Origin: Oscillospiraceae bacterium
Lineage (GTDB): Bacteria > Bacillota > Clostridia > Oscillospirales > Ruminococcaceae
Direction of reading: 5' to 3'
Assembly (NCBI GenBank): GCA_018055565.1
Contig: JAGPHI010000055.1
Coordinates: 1 to 6,460, forward strand
DNA: 6,460 nt
Shown one piece after another: positions 1 to 5,432 of the stretch (position 1 is the stretch's first letter; every line of letters begins with the position of its first letter). The notes below the pieces were generated by a model that was given only the letters and a program-made list of their open reading frames with translations, was not told the origin of the DNA and made no database searches. The position numbers were made by a program, and so were the translations under genes.

Positions 1-756
1 AAGCTTGCGCAGCACTTCGTCCACCGTGCGGCATTCGTGCGCGGCGGCAGCCTTTACGGCAGGCGCAGCCGCCTGCATTGCGTAGGAATGCTTTGCAAAG
101 CGCAGCATTTCAATGTCGTTAAAATTATCGCCAAACGCATAAATATCCTCTTGAGAAATGCCCAGCGCTTTGCTAACAGCGGCCAGCGCCGTGCCTTTAT
201 TGGCCAATGTGAAATCCAGCCATTTTTCGCCTGCAACGGCCACGGTTAGCCCCTCTTGCCGAAAATGCGCATACCGCGCTTCGCATGCGGCAGCGCCGTC
301 CATACAATAGGCCGAAATTTTAATAATCTGCTCCGGTATTTCCGCGGCGTTTTGCACTATAGTGATACGATTGCCCACAAAATCCCGAATATGGCGCACA
401 AACTGCATATCCTTTGGCATTAAGTACGAGGTGTTTGCGCCCGATATCAAGATGTCGCAGCGCTCCTCGGCTGTGATGCGGCCTATCAGCTCGTTACAAA
501 GCGCAGGCGCAATGGGCGATTTGGACAAGATTGTGTTTTTGTAATACACAATGGCCCCGTTTTCGCACAGGTATACATGCTCGCCCGGCAAATGGGCAAA
601 CAGCTGCCGCAGGCTGGAATATTGCCGCCCGCTGGCCGCGCAAAAGCAATATCCCCCGCGCAGCGCCGCGGCAAGCAGCCCAATCGTTTCGGTGCTTAAT
701 GCCGATGCGCCGTTTAAAAGCAAAGTACCGTCTAAATCACTGGCAATCAGTTTCAT
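1..756 (-). CDS. Cof-type HAD superfamily phosphatase (3' end cut by window)
   Basis: The reading frame is open from an ATG at 756 to the window edge, giving 252 residues and no stop. It shows the complete HAD signature. Motif I is DLDGT with nucleophile Asp7 and Asp9; motif II is SGR with Ser42; motif III Lys187 lies in ANKGTAL; motif IV is GDNFND with Asp210 and Asp214. The stretch between motifs II and III is long enough for the C2-type cap of the Cof subfamily. Members are cytosolic Mg-dependent phosphatases, often acting on sugar phosphates or nucleotide cofactors; the substrate cannot be read from sequence. Cof proteins usually run to about 260-270 residues, so only some 10-20 residues are missing. 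It lies 109 bp after the lyase gene on the same strand, so it may belong to the operon, but the link to glycan breakdown is weak. No in-frame start exists between 756 and an upstream TAA. Family assignment is firm; substrate unknown. Confidence 0.93.
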   Translation of the reverse strand, partial: MKLIASDLDGTLLLNGASALSTETIGLLAAALRGGYCFCAASGRQYSSLRQLFAHLPGEHVYLCENGAIVYYKNTILSKSPIAPALCNELIGRITAEERCDILISGANTSYLMPKDMQFVRHIRDFVGNRITIVQNAAEIPEQIIKISAYCMDGAAACEARYAHFRQEGLTVAVAGEKWLDFTLANKGTALAAVSKALGISQEDIYAFGDNFNDIEMLRFAKHSYAMQAAAPAVKAAAAHECRTVDEVLRKL

Positions 757-770
757 TGTTTCACAATCAT

Positions 771-776
771 TTCCTT
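771..776 (-). promoter_or_regulatory. Probable Shine-Dalgarno of the HAD gene, with long spacing
   Basis: The minus strand reads AAGGAA here, 14 nt before the ATG at 756. That is longer than the usual 5-9 nt. A second ATG (770-768) abuts the site and opens a five-codon frame (MIVKQ) whose TGA overlaps the HAD ATG as ATGA. No other purine-rich site lies nearer to the start, so this is the best candidate. Confidence 0.5.
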
Positions 777-850
777 AAAATTCTTGCGCCTTGCCGCAGA
801 AAAGCGTTATTGTTATCGCCGCACGCCGTGCAAGCCGCCGCCAATATGCC

Positions 851-864
851 CGCGCAAATGCGCG
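851..864. repeat. Short perfect inverted repeat just after the lyase stop codon
   Basis: CGCGC-AAAT-GCGCG forms a 5-bp GC-only stem with a tetraloop, beginning 2 nt after the lyase stop codon on the minus strand. No T-run follows it on that strand, so it does not look like an intrinsic terminator. It may act as a 3' or intercistronic mRNA structure, or may be chance in GC-rich spacer DNA. The rest of the 757-865 spacer shows no convincing promoter. Confidence 0.35.
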
Positions 865-865
865 T

Positions 866-2833
866 TTACCATTCCATGCAAAGCCCTGTATCGGGCAAGC
901 CCTCGGCAAACAGCACCAGCTTGCCATAGCCGCAATGCCCATTGGTTTCTAAGAGCTCCACTTCGCTGATTAGCTCTTCATGGCAGCAAAGCACAGTGTA
1001 TTCGCGCTGGTTTTTCACAATACGCACGCCCGCGGCGCGCGTTTTTGGTAAAATAATTTTTTTGCGCCGCGCCGTTACCGGCAAAAGCTCGGCCGTAAGG
1101 GCATTGTCTTCGCCTTTTTTGCCCACGGCAATTACGCTAATCATTGTAAAATCGCCCTCTGCCTCTGCGCGTGCCACAAGCGCCGCGCACTCGGTAAGGC
1201 TGTTATATTCGCGCGAAACCGGCTGGCTGTTCAGCGTGGTTTTCACATTGCCGAGGCACACCAAGTTTGCACACGCCGCCTTGCCCATAAACGCCGCGCC
1301 GTTTGCCGTTTGCGTTACCGTGCCTTCGCCAAAATGAAACGCCGCTTCATAGCTGTGCGTGCCTTTGGCGCAAAAGGTATCAAACACCACAAAGATGTCG
1401 GGCTTAATGTATAAAACGCGTCTGCGCACAAACACCCCGTTTGCAAAATAGCCCAAATGCGCGCCGCTGACATAATCGGCCTTTGGCGTAAACACCGCTT
1501 GCTCCTTAATGGGGTTTGCCAATGTGCGATACCCCCAAGAATCCAGCTGCTCGGAAAACTCGATGCCGTCCACGCGCGTGGTATTATGCGCCTCGGCACT
1601 TTTTAAGGCTTTGCGGATGGGGCTGTCCACATAGGTATACCGCCCCGAATCAATCAGCACATCCTCGCCAAAAGCGGCAAGGTCAATATGCAATTGGTCG
1701 GCATGGCCGTGCCCGCTGCCGAGGCAGCCGCAATGAAAATGCATCCACACGGCGGTTTCGCTGTTATCCTCGCGCATAAACCAATTGCCGCTATCCGCCA
1801 GCTCGCGCGAGGGGCAAGCGGGCGCCAGCGCCGCAATCGCTTGATACTGCTCTATAAACGCAGGGCCGCAATCCCAAATATTTTCTTCAAACACGCGGCT
1901 GTTTGCCGCAAATTTCAGCGAGCCATCGGCAAACAGCACTGCGCCAAGCGCCAATAAATCACGCGCGTCGATATCGTCGGAATCGCCCTGCATCGGCAAA
2001 AAGCCGTTTGGCTTTATCCAAGCCCCAAGCGCCGCGCACATGCGCTGCACGCTTGCTTCAAACTCCTTTGGCAAGGCATAGCCGTTTTGCCGCGCGGCCA
2101 GCACCACATTTAAAAAGCAGTGCAAAACCTCGCAGTGATACATGGGGCTTTGCTCCCAGTGCGAGCCATCGCGCATCACCTGAATATCTACATTCACGGC
2201 AAGGCGGCTTACCGCAAGGGCGCAAAGCGCAGGCTTATCAAAATACAGTCCCAACAAGAAAAGCCCGTTATCCTGCAAAACGCCCCAATTGCTCAACACA
2301 TGAAAATCGGCGCTGGTTTCTTGCAAATAATCGCTGTGCACGGCAAGGCTTGCGTTCATTTCATCAAACAGTGTAGGCGGCACCGAGGGCGACGACGCAA
2401 ACATGCGCATCGCGCGCAGCCAGTTTTCGCAGCGAAGCCCCGCTTCAAGGCTGCGCCAGCTGCCGTTTTTGGTTTCGTCGCAAAGTTTTGATTGCGAAAG
2501 CCAGCTTTTTGCAAGGCGCACAAAGCACGCGGCATATTCTTCCTTACCGGTGTACAAATACGCTTTGCCCAGCACCACAAAGGATGTATGGCGGTTTAGC
2601 GCATAGGTCCATTCGGGGTCGCCCGCGGGGATATGCTCCCAGTCAATTTCGTCTTGAAAGGTAACGGGGATATGCGTGCGCTCCATCTCCCAATGCTCGC
2701 GGAAGGTGAAGGTGTTGCGGCAAAGCTCGTCGGCAAGCGCGATGGTTGCCTTTGCCGTATCGGGAAATTGCTGCAAGCAATAGGCAGCTGCGCTAGCCGG
2801 CTGCTCGCAAAAAAAAGATGCATTTTGTTTCAT
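866..2833 (-). CDS. Heparinase II/III-family polysaccharide lyase, probably cytosolic
   Basis: This 655-residue protein has the two-part layout of the heparinase II/III superfamily. Residues about 1-330 are an alpha-helical toroid and about 345-640 a beta-sandwich. Family landmarks are SNWGVLQDNG (Asn182-Trp183), DGSHWEQSPMYH with the probable catalytic Tyr232, GHGHADQLHIDL (His375, His377, His382) and AHNTTRVDG (His416). These enzymes cleave uronic-acid glycans by beta-elimination and leave a 4,5-unsaturated uronate end, which is the substrate of the GH88 encoded just upstream. Length fits the family. The start at 2833 is chosen because AAGAAGGGA lies 9 nt before it; in-frame ATGs at 2842 (no spacing) and 2926 (inside a hairpin) are poorer. 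No signal peptide is visible, so it probably acts inside the cell on imported oligosaccharides, perhaps from the chain end. The exact PL family (for example PL12, 15, 17, 21, 33 or 35) and substrate cannot be settled by eye. Confidence 0.92.
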   Translation of the reverse strand: MKQNASFFCEQPASAAAYCLQQFPDTAKATIALADELCRNTFTFREHWEMERTHIPVTFQDEIDWEHIPAGDPEWTYALNRHTSFVVLGKAYLYTGKEEYAACFVRLAKSWLSQSKLCDETKNGSWRSLEAGLRCENWLRAMRMFASSPSVPPTLFDEMNASLAVHSDYLQETSADFHVLSNWGVLQDNGLFLLGLYFDKPALCALAVSRLAVNVDIQVMRDGSHWEQSPMYHCEVLHCFLNVVLAARQNGYALPKEFEASVQRMCAALGAWIKPNGFLPMQGDSDDIDARDLLALGAVLFADGSLKFAANSRVFEENIWDCGPAFIEQYQAIAALAPACPSRELADSGNWFMREDNSETAVWMHFHCGCLGSGHGHADQLHIDLAAFGEDVLIDSGRYTYVDSPIRKALKSAEAHNTTRVDGIEFSEQLDSWGYRTLANPIKEQAVFTPKADYVSGAHLGYFANGVFVRRRVLYIKPDIFVVFDTFCAKGTHSYEAAFHFGEGTVTQTANGAAFMGKAACANLVCLGNVKTTLNSQPVSREYNSLTECAALVARAEAEGDFTMISVIAVGKKGEDNALTAELLPVTARRKKIILPKTRAAGVRIVKNQREYTVLCCHEELISEVELLETNGHCGYGKLVLFAEGLPDTGLCMEW

Positions 2834-2842
2834 AAATCGCAT

Positions 2843-2851
2843 TCCCTTCTT
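2843..2851 (-). promoter_or_regulatory. Shine-Dalgarno that fixes the lyase start
   Basis: The minus strand reads AAGAAGGGA followed by nine bases and then ATG at 2833. The site touches the alternative ATG at 2842 directly, leaving no spacer, so it supports the downstream start. Confidence 0.7.
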
Positions 2852-2913
2852 AATAAATAGGCCGTTTCGGCTTTTTAAAACACACGCTGCTTCGGCGCGC
2901 AAGGCGCAAAAGC

Positions 2914-2941
2914 GGGCGTAAAGCATCGCTGTTTTACGCCC
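2914..2941. repeat. 9-bp perfect inverted repeat between GH88 and lyase genes
   Basis: GGGCGTAAA at 2914-2922 pairs perfectly with TTTACGCCC at 2933-2941 across a 10-nt loop. In the direction of transcription (minus) it is followed by GCTTTTGCG, a short T-run. It could be a weak intrinsic terminator or attenuator, or a processing or stabilising hairpin that sets the GH88/lyase mRNA ratio. It lies in a 156-bp spacer, about 48 nt after the GH88 stop. The structure is seen in the sequence; the role is inferred. Confidence 0.5.
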
Positions 2942-2946
2942 TTATG

Positions 2947-2960
2947 CGGCACTTTTGCCG
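2947..2960. repeat. Second small inverted repeat in the same spacer
   Basis: CGGCA-CTTT-TGCCG forms a 5-bp stem with a 4-nt loop, immediately upstream (in transcription order) of the larger inverted repeat. The two hairpins stand 5 nt apart and would form a tandem RNA structure after the GH88 stop codon. There is no adjacent T-tract. Confidence 0.35.
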
Positions 2961-2989
2961 TAAAACACCGCTGCTTTTTTGCTAAAGCC

Positions 2990-4162
2990 TTACCAGTAAA
3001 GCTGCCAATCCTTTATCGAGCGCAGCAGCGCTTCCATATAAAAATAATCGCCCCAAGTGTTGCATTCGTCTACGCCTCTATCCTTCGGGATGGGGTTATG
3101 CGGCGAATTTTTGGCATATACGCCGTGCAGCAAAAGCCCTGTGCCCGGCGTGCTTTCGCCTTGCGCGGGCGCTTTTACGGCATAGTTTGCAATCAGCGAG
3201 GCCAAAATTTTGTTTGCCACGCCTTTATAGTATTCGCCCTCTTCGGCGGGCAGGTATTTGGCCATTTCCAGCATGCCACACACGGCGATTGCGCCCGCGG
3301 AGGAATCCTTAGGCTCGCCATCGCCGTCGGTGAATTCCAAATCCCAATAGGGCACATTGTCTTGGGGCAGCTTTGCAATAAAGAAATCCGTTACGCGGCG
3401 AAACAGCTTAAGGCATTCCTCTTCCTTTGTATAGCGATACGAAAGCGCCGTACCGTAAATGCCCCATGCCTGCCCGCGCGCCCAAGCCGAGCCGTCGCGA
3501 TAGCCCTGATGCGTCACGCCATGCGTGGGCATGCCGGTTTCTTTATCAAAAAAGTAGGTGTGATAGGTGGAATTATCCTCGCGCACCAAATTGGCAAGGC
3601 TGGTATGCATATGGCGCGTAGCCTTTTCGCGATATTCGGCGTTGCCCGTTACCTCGCTTGCCCAAAACAGCAGCGGAAGATTTAAAAGGCAATCAATAAT
3701 CAAGCGGTAATTATCCCGCGCGCCAAGCTCGCCCCATGCTTGTAAAAACTGGCCTTTCTCTTGAAAACGCGCCAGCAAATTATCCGCCGCCAAAAGCGCC
3801 GCCTTTTTGCCTGTTTCGCTGCCCATCAGCTTATACGCCGCCACGCAGGAGGGCGTATATAAAAAGCCCATGTCGTGATGATTGACATCAATTTTTTCTT
3901 CAATGCGGTGCAAAAAGCTGTCTACCTGCGCAAGGGCCGCCGCTTTAAAGCGCTCGTCCCCTGTGGCCTCGTAGCAAAGCCAATATTCGCCTGTGCAAAA
4001 CCCCGTTGTCCACTCCACATTTTCGGTGGCGGGATACAGATTATCAACGCTGTTTGAATCCATAAATTTGTCGGTGTAAACAGCAAGATTACCCGCAAGA
4101 ATCTTCGCAGCATCGTCTATAGCTGCTTGCACACCTGTGGCATTTAGCGTATTGTTTGGCAT
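2990..4162 (-). CDS. GH88 unsaturated glucuronyl hydrolase
   Basis: This 390-residue protein matches the usual length and motif order of glycoside hydrolase family 88, an (alpha/alpha)6-barrel. The enzyme hydrates the C4-C5 double bond of the 4,5-unsaturated uronate left by polysaccharide lyases and so releases it from the oligosaccharide. Key segments are HHDMGFLYTPS with Asp97, LIIDCLLNLPLLFWAS with Asp157, THQGYRDGSAWARGQAWGIYG (His218, Arg229, Trp233) and the C-terminal TWGDYFYMEAL. Asp97 and Asp157 stand 60 residues apart, like the two catalytic aspartates (88 and 149) of the Bacillus enzyme. The HQG/WARGQAW block favours GH88 over the related GH105. There is no signal peptide, so it is cytosolic. 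The ATG at 4162 is preceded by GAGGGG (4178-4173) with a 10-nt spacer. It follows the propeller gene by 27 bp, so the two are very likely co-transcribed. Whether it prefers sulfated or unsulfated disaccharides is not visible. Confidence 0.95.
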   Translation of the reverse strand: MPNNTLNATGVQAAIDDAAKILAGNLAVYTDKFMDSNSVDNLYPATENVEWTTGFCTGEYWLCYEATGDERFKAAALAQVDSFLHRIEEKIDVNHHDMGFLYTPSCVAAYKLMGSETGKKAALLAADNLLARFQEKGQFLQAWGELGARDNYRLIIDCLLNLPLLFWASEVTGNAEYREKATRHMHTSLANLVREDNSTYHTYFFDKETGMPTHGVTHQGYRDGSAWARGQAWGIYGTALSYRYTKEEECLKLFRRVTDFFIAKLPQDNVPYWDLEFTDGDGEPKDSSAGAIAVCGMLEMAKYLPAEEGEYYKGVANKILASLIANYAVKAPAQGESTPGTGLLLHGVYAKNSPHNPIPKDRGVDECNTWGDYFYMEALLRSIKDWQLYW

Positions 4163-4189
4163 GTTAATATTTCCCCTCTTTTTTAAGAA

Positions 4190-5245
4190 TTACAATTCAT
4201 CTAGTGGAATGCACGCATTCCAAGAGCGCGTCATCGTGGCGAAGCCCGCTTCGCTGCCGTCGTTGGTTGCCACAAACAAATGGGTGGCACGCTGATTGTC
4301 AAACAAGATAAACGGGCGATCCATATTGCCCATTGTGCGTGTTTTTCCGTCATTCCACGGCACCTCGCGTCCAAAAGCGCGTTTGGGATGCACGTTCCAG
4401 TGCACGCCGTTTTCAGACGAAGCGTACACAACCGCCCCAACCTCGTTTGTATAGCTGCCTTTCCAGTCCTTTGCAATCATTGCATAGCCTGTGTCTGTGC
4501 GCCAAACAAAGGGGTCTTCCAAAATGCCGTTTTCCATAGAAAATATCGGCTCGTTGCTAAGGCGCGTAAACGGTTTTGTGTAATGCTCTGCAAAGGCTAC
4601 CCCCAGCGTCATATCGCCAAACATATCCCCGCTTGTGTGCGGCGGCTTTTGCCACGCACGCGCCTTATACACTAAAAGGCAGCTGCCGTCCTCGTGCATG
4701 CACGGGGCAGGGTTGGACACTAAAAAGCTGTCAAAATAGCCTGCGCGCACATCAAAGGCGGGCGCGTCGCGCCGTATCCAGGGGCCAAACACCGATTTGG
4801 ATGTGGCAATGCCGATGCGTTTATTGCTGCGCGCGGCCAGCCACTGATAGCTATAATGGTTTAAGCTGCCATCCTCTGGCACGTCATTGTACGGAAAGGT
4901 GCTGCCCACATAAAACAGCACATATTCGTCGCCGCATTTGGTGATAGACGGGTTATGTGTAACGCGCCCGTCCCAATATTCTGCCCCGCGGGCGGGCAGC
5001 ACCACCTCGGCAAAGGTGTAAGGCCCTTCGGGCGTTTGGCTTACAGCACGCACAATCTCGCTTGCAACGCCCCATCCCGGATGAAACGGCAATGTTTTCT
5101 TCCAGCGCGAGGCAAACATATGATATTGCCCGTCCTCGCCTTTGATTACACTGCCGCACCATACCCAGTAATCGTCCATTGCAAAGCCGCCGCCCAAAGG
5201 CGCGGGCATAAAATGGCGCTGCAAATCTTGTTCGTTGCGATTCAT
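4190..5245 (-). CDS. Five-bladed beta-propeller glycosidase-like protein (GH43/GH117 type)
   Basis: This 351-residue protein has the repeated acidic blade motifs of five-bladed propeller glycosidases. They are FAMDDYWVWCGSVI (Asp24/Asp25), YWDGRVTHNPSI (Asp92, His97, Asn98), FLVSNPAPC (Asn178), NGILEDPFVW (Glu243, Asp244) and NMDRPFIL (Asp309, Arg310). HNP, SNPAP, EDPF and DRPF at blade starts resemble the GH43/62/117/130 layout. Its activity is unknown; it probably removes a terminal sugar from the oligosaccharide that the neighbouring GH88 and sulfatase process. The start at 5245 has AGGAG (5258-5254) eight nt upstream, which beats the longer in-frame start at 5308 that would run into the hairpin element. 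No signal peptide or membrane segment is visible, so it is likely cytosolic. The 27-bp gap to GH88 indicates one transcript. Fold class is fairly sure; exact CAZy family and substrate are not. Confidence 0.8.
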   Translation of the reverse strand: MNRNEQDLQRHFMPAPLGGGFAMDDYWVWCGSVIKGEDGQYHMFASRWKKTLPFHPGWGVASEIVRAVSQTPEGPYTFAEVVLPARGAEYWDGRVTHNPSITKCGDEYVLFYVGSTFPYNDVPEDGSLNHYSYQWLAARSNKRIGIATSKSVFGPWIRRDAPAFDVRAGYFDSFLVSNPAPCMHEDGSCLLVYKARAWQKPPHTSGDMFGDMTLGVAFAEHYTKPFTRLSNEPIFSMENGILEDPFVWRTDTGYAMIAKDWKGSYTNEVGAVVYASSENGVHWNVHPKRAFGREVPWNDGKTRTMGNMDRPFILFDNQRATHLFVATNDGSEAGFATMTRSWNACIPLDEL

Positions 5246-5253
5246 GGCTTTCA

Positions 5254-5258
5254 CTCCT
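5254..5258 (-). promoter_or_regulatory. Shine-Dalgarno fixing the propeller-gene start
   Basis: AGGAG on the minus strand, eight nt before ATG 5245. It is the best ribosome binding site in the window and argues against the longer in-frame start at 5308. Confidence 0.75.
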
Positions 5259-5282
5259 ATGTTATCACTGTTAGGGATGCAC

Positions 5283-5296
5283 AAAACGCCTGTTTT
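5283..5296. repeat. AT-rich perfect inverted repeat next to the REP-like pair
   Basis: AAAAC-GCCT-GTTTT forms a 5-bp stem with a tetraloop, one base from the left REP-like hairpin and about 38 nt before the propeller start codon. It could be part of the leader structure. Too short to assign a role. Confidence 0.3.
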
Positions 5297-5297
5297 C

Positions 5298-5405
5298 GGT
5301 TGCGTCAAGACGCAACCCTACAATATATAGCGTCGATATCACAAAACACTATTTCGATAGCACAGCACACTATTCTATCCTGTAGGGAACGGTTTTGCCT
5401 GTTCC
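5298..5405. mobile_element. REPIN-like element: two inverted GTAG-footed hairpins
   Basis: Two 25-nt units face each other across a 58-nt core. The left unit (5298-5322, read on the minus strand) is TGTAG followed by a 20-nt hairpin with an 8-bp perfect stem, GGTTGCGT/ACGCAACC, and loop CTTG. The right unit (5381-5405, plus strand) is TGTAG followed by a 20-nt hairpin with stem GGAACGG/CTGTTCC (one G-T wobble) and a loop containing TTTG. Equal length, the same TGTAGGG foot and the xTTG loop show they are one class, although the stems differ in sequence with pairing kept. Known REP elements carry a GTAG or GGAG tetranucleotide at the foot of a hairpin, are mobilised by RAYT (Y1 tyrosine) transposases, and often sit as inverted pairs (REPIN/BIME) between genes. 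That matches here, but the transposase and other copies would lie outside the window. Insertion between sulfatase and propeller genes may affect mRNA ends. Confidence 0.65.
5334..5375. repeat. Imperfect 21-bp tandem repeat inside the REPIN core
   Basis: Two adjacent 21-bp units (5334-5354 and 5355-5375) start CGATAtCACA and CGATAgCACA and end in CACTATT plus one base. They match at 17 of 21 positions by my alignment. At the junction, CTAT-TTCG-ATAG (5349-5360) is a small palindrome with a TTCG loop, and GATAG (5356-5360) can instead pair with CTATC (5375-5379). This may be a duplicated core of the element or a binding site; neither is shown. Confidence 0.5.
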
Positions 5406-5432
5406 GCTAAAGCGCGTTTTACGCATGGCCAA

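Noticed and set aside
757..865. Promoter for the HAD gene (TTGCAC with an AATAAC-like box)
   Set aside because: The -10 match is poor and the GC-rich context gives many such weak hits.
1903..2376. Plus-strand open frame of 157 codons opposite the lyase gene
   Set aside because: Antisense shadow of the lyase, with Arg/Ala/Pro-rich composition and no recognisable domain.
2859..2876. Plus-strand terminator-like hairpin (GCCG-TTT-CGGC followed by TTTTT)
   Set aside because: The T-run is on the plus strand, where no gene ends here. On the transcribed strand it is an A-run before a 4-bp stem. Probably chance.
2834..2926. Longer N-terminus for the lyase (31 extra residues from ATG 2926)
   Set aside because: It would translate part of the intercistronic hairpin, gives a basic, non-family-like leader, and has no good ribosome binding site; a well-spaced site exists for 2833.
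3098..3685. Plus-strand open frame of 195 codons opposite GH88, the longest on that strand
   Set aside because: It is fully antisense to a clear GH88 gene. The encoded residues show no family motif. Long antisense frames are expected opposite GC-rich codons.
5246..5308. Longer N-terminus for the propeller protein (21 extra residues from 5308)
   Set aside because: It starts inside the REP-like hairpin and skips the AGGAG placed eight nt before 5245.
4955..5410. Plus-strand open frame of 151 codons running from the propeller gene through the hairpin element
   Set aside because: Mostly antisense to the propeller gene and translates the hairpin repeats; no domain is seen.
5246..5432. Sigma-70 promoter in the sulfatase-propeller spacer (a TATATT-like -10 on the minus strand near 5325)
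   Set aside because: No -35 box with acceptable match at 16-18 bp; the AT-rich part belongs to the repeat core.
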